NCBI GenBank assembly: GCA_910579935.1
Contig: CAJTVQ010000004.1
Location: 62,001-126,000, forward strand
Direction of reading: 5' to 3'
Length of the DNA stretch: 64,000 nucleotides
Source of the DNA: an uncultured Lachnospiraceae bacterium
GTDB lineage: Bacteria; Bacillota; Clostridia; Lachnospirales; Lachnospiraceae
The position numbers and the translations under genes are program-made. Under the pieces are notes generated by a model. The model searched no databases. It had not been told where the DNA came from and worked only from the letters and a program-made list of their open reading frames with translations. How positions within the stretch are numbered: position 1 is the first letter of the stretch; every line of letters starts with the position of its first letter. This document shows positions 17,998 to 26,836 of this stretch, piece by piece.

Positions 17998-18930
17998 CTA
18001 CAAAACCGACGACATCCACTGATAAATATCCTCATATACCTGCTCTCTGTCCATCTCGTTCAACAGCTCATGCCGGTCATTCTCATACAGTTTCATTTTC
18101 ACATTCTTCATTCCTGCATCGATAAAGGAGCGGTACGCCCGCTTCACTCCCTTTCCGTAATCGCCCACCGGATCCGCTTCCCCGGCCACGAACAGAACCG
18201 GCAGTTCCTTCGGCATTTTTTCCAGATTCTCCCTCTTGTATAAACGGCTCACCAGTTCCAAAAGCGTCTGGAAACCATTGACCGTAAAAGTAAAACCGCA
18301 GAGCGGATCTTCCAGGTAGGCGTCTACGATCTTTTCATCCTTTGTCAGCCAATCCATCATCGTCTTCTCATTCGGTATCCTTTTATTATAGCTTCCGAAC
18401 GAAAGCGCGTTCAGCAGACCGCTTGGATGTTTAGAACCGGTAAACACCTTCTGAACCGCGGCCACAGCCTTCCCCATCATAAGCAGCGGCTTAGGCTGCA
18501 TCCCCGTTCCCACAATGACCGCCGCATGGATACCGGTTCCGTAACGGCACAGATAATTCCGCAGGATAAAAGATCCCATGCTGTGCCCCAATATAAAATA
18601 CGGCACGCCCGGATACTGCTCCTGCACCATTTTCTTAAGCCGGTGGGAATCCCGCACCACTACGGTAACGGCATCACGTTCACAAAAATAACCATAGGTA
18701 CCGTTTTCCCCCACGGACTTTCCATGCCCAAGATGATCCTCCCCCGTTACCAGAATACCCTTTTCCGCCATGACCTGTGCAAATTCCTCATACCGCTCGA
18801 TGTATTCCGCCATTCCGTGGATGACCTGCAGAATACACACAGGCTTATCCCTGTCCGGAATCCACTTTACTGCATGGATTTTATTTACGCCATCCCTGGA
18901 ATCAAAATACAGCTCTTCCTTCTTTGCCAT
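17998..18930 (-). CDS. Alpha/beta hydrolase, lysophospholipase/monoacylglycerol lipase type
   Basis: A 310-residue cytoplasmic serine hydrolase of the Hydrolase_4 family. Nucleophile elbow GHSMGS (near residue 117), oxyanion region VIHGMAEYIERYEEFA and GEDHLGHGKS, acid in FVAGEADPVGD (near 248) and the catalytic His in YENDRHELLNE (near 283). Members cleave lysophospholipids or monoacylglycerols; substrate cannot be told from sequence. It has GGGAGGG upstream and ends 38 bases before the DUF1002 gene, so both may be cotranscribed. Confidence 0.88.
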   Translation of the reverse strand: MAKKEELYFDSRDGVNKIHAVKWIPDRDKPVCILQVIHGMAEYIERYEEFAQVMAEKGILVTGEDHLGHGKSVGENGTYGYFCERDAVTVVVRDSHRLKKMVQEQYPGVPYFILGHSMGSFILRNYLCRYGTGIHAAVIVGTGMQPKPLLMMGKAVAAVQKVFTGSKHPSGLLNALSFGSYNKRIPNEKTMMDWLTKDEKIVDAYLEDPLCGFTFTVNGFQTLLELVSRLYKRENLEKMPKELPVLFVAGEADPVGDYGKGVKRAYRSFIDAGMKNVKMKLYENDRHELLNEMDREQVYEDIYQWMSSVL

Positions 18931-18997
18931 ATGTGTCCCTCCCGTCTTTTGCTCCGTTACGGATTTTTATGCAAGATACCGATACGATAACAGTTCT

Positions 18998-19026
18998 ATT
19001 ATACACTATATTCTGCTCTGTTTTAA
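18998..19026 (-). promoter_or_regulatory. Probable promoter of the alpha/beta hydrolase gene
   Basis: Perfect -10 TATAAT (18998-19003) with a 17-bp spacer and a weak -35 TTAAAA (19021-19026) on the minus strand. Confidence 0.5.
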
Positions 19027-19057
19027 GGTTTTCATCAAAATTTCATAAGTGTCCGGC

Positions 19058-21088
19058 CTAACAGATCTCCGCTCCTGCCGGCATGGGTTTCTCCGGCGTC
19101 ATCAGAGCCAGATTGCCGTCCGCATCTTCCGCACATAAAAGCATACCTTCGGACACCACTCCCGCCAGGGTAGCAGGTTTGAGATTCACAAGCACCATCA
19201 CTTTCTTACCCACCATTTCTTCGGCGGAATAATGCTGTTTAATGCCCGATACGATCTGCTTCACTTCACTGCCGATGCGCACCTTGGAGCAGAGCAGCTT
19301 CCTGGACTTTTTCACTTCCTCGCAGGCAATGATTTCCCCTACCTGGAACTGCAGCTTTGCAAATTCCTCATAAGTGATTTCCGGCTTCGCTTCTATATCT
19401 ATGGCATTCCCGCATTCTGCATTCCCGCATTCTGCATTCCCGGCTTCTCCTGAGGCGGCTTCTCCGCCTTCTGCCTTTTCATCCTCCTCCGGCTTTGCAG
19501 ATTCCGCAGCCCTTGACGCAAAAAGCGCTTCCGCCTTTTCCAGCACTTCTTTCATATCCAGACGCGCAAAAAGAATTTCCGGTTTTTCCGTCACCCTGCT
19601 GCCGTCCGGATACTTTCCAAACTCTTTCAGTGTGTCAAACTCCCGCAGGGACGTATTCAGCTGCTCCGCGATTTTCTTCGCGGTAGACGGCATATACGGT
19701 TCTAAAAGCGAAGCCCCGATCGTGATGCTTTCTACCAGATTATAAAGCACCGTCGCCAGCCTGTCTTTCTTCGACTCATCTTTCGCCAGCACCCACGGCT
19801 CCGTTTCGTCAATATATTTATTGCAGCGCTTAAACAGTGTAAATATCTCGGTCATGGCATCGGCCACCCTCAATTCCTCCATTTTCGCACAGACTTTCTC
19901 ATAGGTCCCTGTTACGACCGCTTTCAGATCCGCATCCGGCTCTCCCTCTGCCCCTTTGTCTGCCACTATGCCGGCAAAATATTTATTACTCATGGAAATC
20001 GTCCGGTTCACCAGATTCCCCAGCGTATTCGCCAGGTCGGAATTCAGCCGTTCCACCATCAGTTCCCATGAAATCACGCCGTCGTTTTCAAAAGGCATCT
20101 CATGCAGGACAAAATAGCGCACTGCATCCACCCCGAAAAAATCCACCAGATCATCCGCATACAGAACATTCCCTTTGGACTTGCTCATCTTACCGTCGCC
20201 CTGAAGCAGCCACGGATGCCCGAAAATCTGCTTCGGCAGCGGCTCCCCCAGCGCCATCAGGAAAATCGGCCAGTATATCGTATGGAACCGGATAATGTCC
20301 TTTCCGATCAGATGCAGGTCCGCCGGCCACAGTTTTCCGTACTGTTCGCTGCTGTTTCCGCCACAGTCATAACCGATTCCGGTAATATAGTTGGTCAGCG
20401 CATCCAGCCATACATACACCACGTGCCGGTCATCGAAATCCACCGGGATTCCCCATTTAAAAGAAGTCCTGGATACACACAGATCCTGCAGTCCCGGCAG
20501 AAGAAAATTGTTCATCATTTCGTTCTTACGGGATACCGGCTGTATGAATTCAGGATGGGCATTGATATGCGCGATCAGCTTATCCGCATATTTGCTCATC
20601 TTAAAGAAATAAGCTTCTTCTTTTGCAGGTTTCACCTCCCTGCCGCAGTCCGGGCATTTCCCGTCCACCAGCTGGGATTCCGTCCAAAACGATTCGCAGG
20701 GCGTACAGTACAGTCCTTCATAAGCCCCTTTATAGATATCGCCCTGTTCATAGAGCCTTTTGAAAATCTTCTGTACCTGCTTCTCGTGGGGCACGTCCGT
20801 CGTACGGACAAAGTTATCATACGAAGTGTCCATCAGATCCCACAGCTTCTTAATCGTTCCCTGCACGCGGTCCACGAACTCCTTTGGCGTAATTCCCGCC
20901 TCTTCCGCTTTCAGCTCAATTTTCTGTCCGTGTTCGTCCGTTCCTGTCTGGAAAAATACGTCATAACCGTCCTTCCTCTTAAATCTTGCGATGCTGTCCG
21001 CCAGTACGATTTCATAACTGTTGCCTATATGGGGCTTTCCCGAAGTATAGGCTATTGCTGTCGTAATATAATACTTTCCTTTGCTCAT
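19058..21088 (-). CDS. metG: Methionyl-tRNA synthetase with C-terminal tRNA-binding domain
   Basis: Charges tRNA-Met in the cytoplasm. Class I motifs are present: PHIGNS near residue 19 and KMSKSKGN near 300, and a zinc knuckle CTPCESFW...CPDCG near 128-147. Anticodon-binding helices follow, then an acidic Ala/Glu/Gly linker, and a Trbp111/EMAP-like domain (FAKLQFQVGEIIACEEV...RIGSEVKQIVSGI) in the last ~110 residues, which supports dimerisation and tRNA binding. 676 residues suits the long bacterial form. The linker contains a short tandem repeat in the DNA. The ATG has GGAAGGAG upstream and lies 42 bases after map. Confidence 0.95.
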   Translation of the reverse strand: MSKGKYYITTAIAYTSGKPHIGNSYEIVLADSIARFKRKDGYDVFFQTGTDEHGQKIELKAEEAGITPKEFVDRVQGTIKKLWDLMDTSYDNFVRTTDVPHEKQVQKIFKRLYEQGDIYKGAYEGLYCTPCESFWTESQLVDGKCPDCGREVKPAKEEAYFFKMSKYADKLIAHINAHPEFIQPVSRKNEMMNNFLLPGLQDLCVSRTSFKWGIPVDFDDRHVVYVWLDALTNYITGIGYDCGGNSSEQYGKLWPADLHLIGKDIIRFHTIYWPIFLMALGEPLPKQIFGHPWLLQGDGKMSKSKGNVLYADDLVDFFGVDAVRYFVLHEMPFENDGVISWELMVERLNSDLANTLGNLVNRTISMSNKYFAGIVADKGAEGEPDADLKAVVTGTYEKVCAKMEELRVADAMTEIFTLFKRCNKYIDETEPWVLAKDESKKDRLATVLYNLVESITIGASLLEPYMPSTAKKIAEQLNTSLREFDTLKEFGKYPDGSRVTEKPEILFARLDMKEVLEKAEALFASRAAESAKPEEDEKAEGGEAASGEAGNAECGNAECGNAIDIEAKPEITYEEFAKLQFQVGEIIACEEVKKSRKLLCSKVRIGSEVKQIVSGIKQHYSAEEMVGKKVMVLVNLKPATLAGVVSEGMLLCAEDADGNLALMTPEKPMPAGAEIC
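19405..19442 (-). repeat. 15-bp tandem repeat in the metG linker
   Basis: The unit ATTCCCGCATTCTGC occurs twice in tandem and a third time partially on the plus strand, encoding the AECGN repeat of the linker between catalytic and tRNA-binding domains. The 15-bp unit keeps frame, so copy number could vary without harm. Confidence 0.75.
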
Positions 21089-21130
21089 GTTCTCTCTCCT
21101 TCCTTATATCACAAAAAATCCTGTCTGCCG

Positions 21131-22006
21131 TCAATACGCCAGAATCTCACATCCATCTTCCGTCACCGCAACCGTTACTTCCCATTGTGCTGACAGTTTC
21201 CCGTCGTCCGTATAAGCCGTCCACCCATTGTCATCGTCAATATAAATCTCATCCGTTCCCTGATTTACCATCGGCTCTATGGTAAATACCATGCCCGGCA
21301 CCATCAGCATTTCCGTCCCTTTCCTGGTCACATAGCTGACAAAAGGGTCTTCATGGAATTCAATCCCCACGCCGTGACCGCCGATTTCCCTTACCACACT
21401 GCATCCGTTCGCCTTTGCATGGCTGTTCACCGCATCTGCCATATCTCCCAGGAAAGTCCAAGGCTTCACCTGTTCAATCCCTTTCTCCATGCATTCCTTT
21501 GCAATGCGCACTATATCCGCCGCTTCTTTTGAAAGCTCACCGATACAGAACATACGGGAAGAATCGGAAAAATATCCGTTATACAGAGTAGACACATCCA
21601 CGTTCACTATATCCCCCTCCCGCAAGATTACATCTTTAGAAGGAATTCCATGACAGACCTGATGATTCACGGAAGTGCACACGCTTTTCGGATATCCGTC
21701 ATAATGGAGGGGCGCCGGTATCCCTCCCAGTTCCTTCGTCTTCTCATATACCAGCCGGTCTATTTCTTCCGTGTCCATTCCAGGCCGAATATTCTCCGCC
21801 ACATAATCCAGCACTGTGATATTCCGCAGCCCGCTTTCCCTGATGCCGTCTATCTGTTCTTTCGTTTTAATCATATCCCGATCCGGAATCATGTGCCCCT
21901 CCAGCTGGTACCGGATGATCTTTTCATCAAATCTTTCGTGGCAGGCTTTGTATTTCCTCCCGCTCCCGCACCAGCATAACTCATTCCGTCCCAATTTCTT
22001 ATACAT
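21131..22006 (-). CDS. map: Methionine aminopeptidase type I with N-terminal SEC-C motif
   Basis: Removes the initiator methionine from nascent proteins. Residues 1-25 carry an SEC-C zinc motif (NELCWCGSGRKYKACH), which in relatives is linked to ribosome binding. The catalytic domain begins near residue 45 and shows HQVCHGIP, the metal ligands in NVDVSTLYNGYFSDSSRMF, GHGVGIEFHEDP, FTIEPM and QWEVTVAV. 291 residues is normal for the SEC-C form. It precedes metG by 42 bases and is separated from the rpe operon by a terminator. Confidence 0.94.
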   Translation of the reverse strand: MYKKLGRNELCWCGSGRKYKACHERFDEKIIRYQLEGHMIPDRDMIKTKEQIDGIRESGLRNITVLDYVAENIRPGMDTEEIDRLVYEKTKELGGIPAPLHYDGYPKSVCTSVNHQVCHGIPSKDVILREGDIVNVDVSTLYNGYFSDSSRMFCIGELSKEAADIVRIAKECMEKGIEQVKPWTFLGDMADAVNSHAKANGCSVVREIGGHGVGIEFHEDPFVSYVTRKGTEMLMVPGMVFTIEPMVNQGTDEIYIDDDNGWTAYTDDGKLSAQWEVTVAVTEDGCEILAY

Positions 22007-22065
22007 ACTGCTTTCCTTCTTTCATGTCTTATCACTAAAATTCCACATATTTAAAATAATAACAC

Positions 22066-22112
22066 AAAAAATCTCCGCCGTCTCCCCCAAAAAGAGAAAG
22101 CGAAGATTTTTC
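22066..22112 (-). terminator. Terminator of the transketolase-rpe operon
   Basis: On the minus strand an interrupted stem (AAATCT, CGC, TCTC pairing with GAGA, GCG, AGATTT) is followed by a T-run at about 22071-22066. It lies 23 bases after rpe and before map. Confidence 0.75.
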
Positions 22113-22134
22113 TCAACTTTTTTCCCAAACTGCC

Positions 22135-22800
22135 TTATATACCCTGAAACTCTTTAAAAGCTCCAAGCATCTTTTCTGTATTGGAACCGATATCACCTTT
22201 AAATATGGCGCTTCCGGCTACAATTACATTCGCGCCCGCTTCCAGAACCACGTGCACGTTGTCCACGGTAATCCCTCCGTCCACCTGAATATCCGTATGC
22301 AGACCGCGCTCTTCGAACAATGTCCTGGCCTGCCGGATACGCTGCGTGGATTCGGGAATGTAACTCTGACCGCCGAAACCGGGTTCCACCGTCATCACCA
22401 GCAGCATGTCGATCTTGTCCATAAAAGGAAGGACGGCTTCCACAGGCGTCGCAGGTTTTATGGACAGTCCCGCTTTTTTGCCAAGACCATGAATCTGCTC
22501 TATAACCTCCTGCGGCCTTTCTGTCGCTTCCAAATGAAACGTAATGATATCCGCCCCGATTCGGGCAAATTCCTCTATGTACCGCTCCGGCTTTTCGATC
22601 ATCAGATGCACATCATACACAAGCTCCGAAATTTTGCGGATGGTAGACACCACAGGCATTCCAAAGGAAATCGACGGTACAAACATGCCGTCCATCACAT
22701 CAATATGCAGATACTGAGCCCCTGCGTTTTCCGCTTCCTTTATCTGTTTCCCCAATACGGAAAAATCCGCTGCCAAAATAGAGGGTGATAAAATCAACAT
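22135..22800 (-). CDS. rpe: Ribulose-phosphate 3-epimerase
   Basis: Interconverts D-ribulose 5-phosphate and D-xylulose 5-phosphate. TIM-barrel motifs: ILSPSILAADFSVLG at the start, HIDVMDGMFVPSISFG near 33, HLMIEKPERY near 68, MTVEPGFGGQSY near 136 and QVDGGITVDNV near 172. The ATG at 22800 fits the family's N-terminus; a GTG at 22812 overlapping the transketolase stop (GTGA) is an alternative. Together with the split transketolase it makes a pentose phosphate unit that would take the D-xylulose 5-phosphate made by AraABD. Confidence 0.95.
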   Translation of the reverse strand: MLILSPSILAADFSVLGKQIKEAENAGAQYLHIDVMDGMFVPSISFGMPVVSTIRKISELVYDVHLMIEKPERYIEEFARIGADIITFHLEATERPQEVIEQIHGLGKKAGLSIKPATPVEAVLPFMDKIDMLLVMTVEPGFGGQSYIPESTQRIRQARTLFEERGLHTDIQVDGGITVDNVHVVLEAGANVIVAGSAIFKGDIGSNTEKMLGAFKEFQGI

Positions 22801-22808
22801 TTCCGTAC

Positions 22809-23753
22809 TCACTTTCCGATGAATTCTTTTACCGTCTTATAAACGCCTGCTCCATCCAGTCCGTATTTTTCCACCAATGCCGCTGCGGAACCTGACTCGC
22901 CAAATACATCCTGCATACCGATCTTGCATACCGGTACGGGAGCCGCCTTGCACAATGCATCGCAGACTGCGCTTCCCAGACCGCCGATCACGGAATGTTC
23001 TTCCGCCGTTACGACCCTGCCCGTTTTCTTTGCGGAAGCTACGATTAATTCTTCATCCAAAGGCTTAATCGTACAGATATTGATTACTTCTGCACTGACG
23101 CCTTCTTCCGCCAGTTTCCCGGCAGCTTCCAGCGCACTGCCCACACAGATTCCGGTAGCCACGATGGTTACGTCCGTACCTTCCCTTACAACCGTACCTT
23201 TTCCGATTTCAAATTTATAATCCGGTCTGTCATTGATAACCGGACATGCCGCACGTCCGAAGCGGATGAATACGGGGCCTTCGTGCTCCACCGCCGCTCT
23301 TACCGCTGCCTTTGCTTCTATATCATCCGCCGGACACATAACTACCATTCCGGGGATGGTTCTCATCAGTGCGATATCTTCGTTGCACTGGTGGGACGCC
23401 CCGTCTTCGCCTACCGTAATACCTGCATGGGTTGCGCCGATCTTTACATTCAGATGAGGATAACCTACCGAGTTACGGACCTGTTCGAAAGCGCGTCCTG
23501 CCGCAAACATGGCAAAAGAACTCACAAAAGGAATCATGCCCGTAGTGGAAAGTCCTGCCGCTATGCCTACCATGTTGCACTCTGCAATACCGCAGTCAAT
23601 ATGTCTGTCGGGATAAGCCTTCTTAAACACGCCTGTCTTGGTAGCTGCCGCCAGATCCGCATCCAGCACTACCAGATTGGGATATTCCGCTCCCAATTCC
23701 ACCAAAGCATTACCATAACTTTCTCTCGTTGCAATTTTCTTTACTTCTGACAT
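22809..23753 (-). CDS. Transketolase, C-terminal subunit
   Basis: The pyrimidine-binding and C-terminal domains of a two-gene transketolase. Residues ~1-170 hold RESYGNALVELG, FAMFAAGRAFEQVRNSVGYPHLNVKIGATHAGITVGEDGASHQ and EDIALMRTIPGM; residues ~190-310 form the C-terminal domain (VTAEEHSVIGGLGSAV). 314 residues is usual for the half enzyme. The start overlaps the end of the N-terminal subunit gene by 13 bases. Split transketolases are common in Clostridia. Confidence 0.93.
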   Translation of the reverse strand: MSEVKKIATRESYGNALVELGAEYPNLVVLDADLAAATKTGVFKKAYPDRHIDCGIAECNMVGIAAGLSTTGMIPFVSSFAMFAAGRAFEQVRNSVGYPHLNVKIGATHAGITVGEDGASHQCNEDIALMRTIPGMVVMCPADDIEAKAAVRAAVEHEGPVFIRFGRAACPVINDRPDYKFEIGKGTVVREGTDVTIVATGICVGSALEAAGKLAEEGVSAEVINICTIKPLDEELIVASAKKTGRVVTAEEHSVIGGLGSAVCDALCKAAPVPVCKIGMQDVFGESGSAAALVEKYGLDGAGVYKTVKEFIGK

Positions 23754-24577
23754 AGTTCTTCACCAATCCTTTCCAAGTCTGCCATTGCTACCGCATACTG
23801 CTCGTCGTTCGGAGCTTTGCCGTGCCAGTCTACCGAACCTTCCATAAAGGAAACGCCTTTTCCCTTCAGGCTGTGGGCAATAATTGCCGTAGGCATACCC
23901 TTCGTTTCACGCGCTTCTTTGAACGCGCTCCTCAAAGCGTCAAAATCATGGGCATCCACATTGATCACATGGAAATTAAACGCCTCAAACTTCTTATCTA
24001 TCGGATAAGGAGAACATACGTCATCTATTTTACCGTCAATCTGCAGACCGTTGTTGTCTACGATAACCACCAAATTGTCCAGTTTTCTGTGTCCGGCAAA
24101 CATGGAAGCTTCCCATACCTGTCCTTCTTCCAGTTCTCCGTCACCAAGCAGCGTATATACGCGGAAATCTTTTCCGTTCATCTTCGCGCCCAAAGCCATT
24201 CCCACTGCTGCGGAAATACCCTGTCCCAAAGAGCCGCTGGACATGTCCACGCCCGGAATATGCTTCATATCAGGATGTCCCTGCAGATAAGAACCCAGCT
24301 TACGCAGTGTGGTCAAATCCTCTACCGGGAAAAATCCCCTGTTTGCCAGCGTGGAATACAATCCCGGCGCCGTATGTCCCTTGGACAGTACGAAACGATC
24401 CCTGTCCTCCATCTTCGGATTCTGCGGGTCGATATTCATCTCTTCAAAATACAGATAGGTGTAAACATCTGCTGCTGACAGAGAGCCGCCCGGATGTCCC
24501 GCTTTTGCACTGTGAACCGCTGTCACGATTCCTTTTCGCACTTCATTGGCTTTTTTTTGTAACTCAAGATTCTCCAT
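23741..24577 (-). CDS. Transketolase, N-terminal subunit
   Basis: The thiamine-diphosphate pyrophosphate-binding half. Motifs: AGHPGGSLSAADVYTYLYF near 28, DRFVLSKGHTAPGLYS near 64, and the GDGELEEGQVWEASMFAGHRKLDNLVVIVDNN thiamine motif near 144-175. The ATG at 24577 has GGAGGAG seven bases upstream; the longer in-frame start at 24601 does not. First gene of the operon; a weak possible promoter (TAGACT, 17 bp, TAAACT) lies about 40-70 bases upstream. Confidence 0.93.
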   Translation of the reverse strand: MENLELQKKANEVRKGIVTAVHSAKAGHPGGSLSAADVYTYLYFEEMNIDPQNPKMEDRDRFVLSKGHTAPGLYSTLANRGFFPVEDLTTLRKLGSYLQGHPDMKHIPGVDMSSGSLGQGISAAVGMALGAKMNGKDFRVYTLLGDGELEEGQVWEASMFAGHRKLDNLVVIVDNNGLQIDGKIDDVCSPYPIDKKFEAFNFHVINVDAHDFDALRSAFKEARETKGMPTAIIAHSLKGKGVSFMEGSVDWHGKAPNDEQYAVAMADLERIGEELCQK

Positions 24578-24918
24578 TGTTTCTCCTCCAAAATAAAGCA
24601 TGTTAATCTTTACTAAAATAGTTTATCATATATTAAACAGCAAGTCTAGGACATCCGCACATTTTTTACAAATATTATGGCGAAGTTTTATGAAAAATGT
24701 TGCCCTGCTTTTTTATCCGCACATTCATCACGAACATAAAATATAATTATATTTTTTTACGCGGCAATTCTTTATACAATCTGCCCTCCCAGGTTCGGGC
24801 GGAAGCGCAGTCCTGCAGGGCAATATGAAAAAGCAGACAGAGCTGCACAATAAAACAGTGCGTTTTTCTTTTTGTTTTTACACTTTTTTGAATTGTATGG
24901 AAAATCCTGAACCAAATA

Positions 24919-24947
24919 TTGTCTATTCTCTCATTACATGGTACAAT
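24919..24947 (+). promoter_or_regulatory. Promoter of the first chemoreceptor gene
   Basis: TTGTCT (24919-24924), a 17-bp spacer and TACAAT (24942-24947) on the plus strand. Transcription would begin near 24954, leaving a leader of about 265 nt before the chemoreceptor ATG. A second AT-rich TATAAT at 24985-24990 is also possible. Confidence 0.5.
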
Positions 24948-24998
24948 GGTGTGCATAAAAAATATTATTATATTAATTTTTTTATATAATATGTCCAA

Positions 24999-25108
24999 GC
25001 GACGGTTGGCGGTCTGAAAAACATGCCAAATTACACGAAGCCAACCCCCCGCGGCAGTCGCCAAATGCCAGAAATGCCCCGCATTTCTCAAACAGTCGCC
25101 CGGCTGTT
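24999..25108 (+). promoter_or_regulatory. Structured leader RNA before chemoreceptor gene
   Basis: The leader folds on paper into stacked helices: GCGAC (24999-25003) with GTCGC (25057-25061), enclosing GGTTGGC (25004-25010) with GCCAACC (25040-25046); then AGAAATGC (25070-25077) with GCATTTCT (25081-25088) around CCC; then AACAG with CTGTT (25091-25108). An unpaired C-rich/purine stretch lies between. The layout is riboswitch-like, but I could not match it to a class I know, including cyclic di-GMP-I and -II. The remaining ~110 bases to the gene include AAAGGAGG at 25134-25141 with no start codon at the right distance. Confidence 0.45.
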
Positions 25109-25221
25109 GCTCACGGGAATAAAAACAATATTTAAAGGAGGAAAAATAAATTATTTTAACTTTATCCAAACTTATGCCATATCAATAACACAATGTAAAT
25201 ACAATGAAGAGGGAGATTTTT

Positions 25222-26691
25222 ATGAACTTAGAGATTTTAAAAAATGAAGAAAAACGAATGAACCTAATTATGTTTGTCTTTGTAGCCGTAATACCAATCG
25301 TTGCTTTTGTATATGTACTGCTTTTTAACGGCGGGGCATTAAAAGATGCGCTTGTATTCGTTATGGTACTGAGCAGCCTGATCACGAGAGCCCTGGAAAA
25401 AGTCCTTGGAAAGTATGCAAAATACATATATATTTCCATTCTGCCGGTATTCGGTGCCGTCACCATCGTATTGGGCACCCCTGGCTGCTTCGGTGCGATG
25501 ATGGAAGCATATTTCCTGGTATTGTTTTTATCCGTTCCCTATTATGATCTATCCATGATCAAGGTGTGCAGCATTGTCACCATTGTCCCAAACGTAATCG
25601 CCATGATTCTGTTCCCGCAGGCATATCTGGCAATGTACACCATTCCCATCTGGATATTTGCATGGATGGTATACGCCCTTGCGATTATGGTTTCGGTTCT
25701 GATCGTTCTGAGGGCGCGGAGGTTATTCGAGACAGTGGAAACCAAGGAACACGAAGCAGAAGAAATGCTTGAAAATATCCGCGGAGCCTTTGAGGGACTG
25801 CAGCAGTCCTCGGCAGATATTTACGATTCCCTGCACGGCTTTGAAGCAAGCACGACACAGATCGCAGCTTCCACTGAAGAGATTTCTACCAGCGCAGACC
25901 AGCAGATCCAGCAGGTGGAAGGAAGCCTTCAGATATTCAATGACTTAAACAACATGATCGTCAATTCCGGAGAACGTGTGGCCCAGACCGTAGAAAACAT
26001 GAAGCAGCTAAAAGAAAAGAATGATGAAGGAATCAGGTCGATCACGGAACTTTCCAGGAAATTCCGCGAGAACATCGAATCCACCAAGAAAGCATCGGAG
26101 GGAGTTACATTGCTGGCGCAGAAGTCCAGTTCCATCGGAGAGATCATCGAAAGCATCGGACAGATCGCAAAACAAACAAACCTGCTCGCTTTAAATGCGG
26201 CGATTGAAGCAGCCAGGGCCGGAGAAGCAGGAAAAGGATTCGCCGTAGTTGCAGACGAGATCAATGCCTTATCCAGTGAATCCTCCACGGCAACCCAAAA
26301 AATTGATGCCATTCTGAAAGATATTATATTTACAGTGAAAGAAATTACGGAATTAATGGATTCCAACAACATTATCGTAAACGAGTCCAATATAAAACTG
26401 GATGATACCGTACATATTTTTGATGCGATCCTCCACTCCTCAGAACAGGTCATTTCCGTAATCGATCTGCTGAAAGAAGAACTTGCTAACATCGTAAGTA
26501 TCAAAGACAACTTATTGCGGGCCATGAAACAGGTGGAAAATATTTCCCAGCATTCGGTGGAGAACACTACAGAGATCAGTGCATCCACCGAAGAACAGGC
26601 ATCCGGCGTTCAGATGATCCTGAGTTCCATGGAAAATGTGCAAAACGGTATGGACCGTCTTGCAGGAGTTATCAACGCAGGCACAAACTAA
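25222..26691 (+). CDS. Methyl-accepting chemotaxis protein with membrane-embedded N-terminus
   Basis: A 489-residue chemoreceptor. The first ~170 residues consist of about six hydrophobic segments in three pairs (LIMFVFVAVIPIVAFVYVLLF, ALVFVMVLSSLI, YIYISILPVFGAVTIVLG and more) with almost no extracellular domain, so it may sense a membrane or intracellular cue. No HAMP domain is evident. The cytoplasmic part has the signalling tip IAKQTNLLALNAAIEAARAGEAGKGFAVVADEI near residues 320-350 and a symmetric coiled coil. The start at 25222 has AGGGAG seven bases upstream. It is monocistronic, with a strong terminator. Confidence 0.9.
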   Translation: MNLEILKNEEKRMNLIMFVFVAVIPIVAFVYVLLFNGGALKDALVFVMVLSSLITRALEKVLGKYAKYIYISILPVFGAVTIVLGTPGCFGAMMEAYFLVLFLSVPYYDLSMIKVCSIVTIVPNVIAMILFPQAYLAMYTIPIWIFAWMVYALAIMVSVLIVLRARRLFETVETKEHEAEEMLENIRGAFEGLQQSSADIYDSLHGFEASTTQIAASTEEISTSADQQIQQVEGSLQIFNDLNNMIVNSGERVAQTVENMKQLKEKNDEGIRSITELSRKFRENIESTKKASEGVTLLAQKSSSIGEIIESIGQIAKQTNLLALNAAIEAARAGEAGKGFAVVADEINALSSESSTATQKIDAILKDIIFTVKEITELMDSNNIIVNESNIKLDDTVHIFDAILHSSEQVISVIDLLKEELANIVSIKDNLLRAMKQVENISQHSVENTTEISASTEEQASGVQMILSSMENVQNGMDRLAGVINAGTN

Positions 26692-26760
26692 ACCTTTCAT
26701 TATAAAACGCATACAGACGCTGTTACAGCGGACATTTTCCTTTGAATGCCCGTCTGCATA

Positions 26761-26795
26761 AAAAGAGTTCCGGAACAGATCTCCGGAACTCTTTT
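26761..26795. terminator. Bidirectional terminator
   Basis: A perfect 14-bp stem, AAAAGAGTTCCGGA (26761-26774) with its complement (26782-26795), and a 7-base loop. T-runs on both sides let it serve the chemoreceptor (plus) and the YtfQRT/YjfF operon (minus) that converge here. Confidence 0.92.
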
Positions 26796-26836
26796 ATATA
26801 ATTCTTTATATAATTTATCTTCTCTGTTTATAACAT

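Noticed and set aside
20102..21193. A 363-codon plus-strand open frame
   Set aside because: Antisense shadow of metG, which has all class I synthetase motifs.
24999..25108. Cyclic di-GMP riboswitch assignment
   Set aside because: The conserved loops I know for classes I and II are not present, so only an unassigned structured leader is claimed.
24747..25169. A 140-codon minus-strand open frame in the long intergenic region
   Set aside because: No ribosome site, low-complexity aromatic-rich translation, and it overlaps the structured leader of the chemoreceptor.
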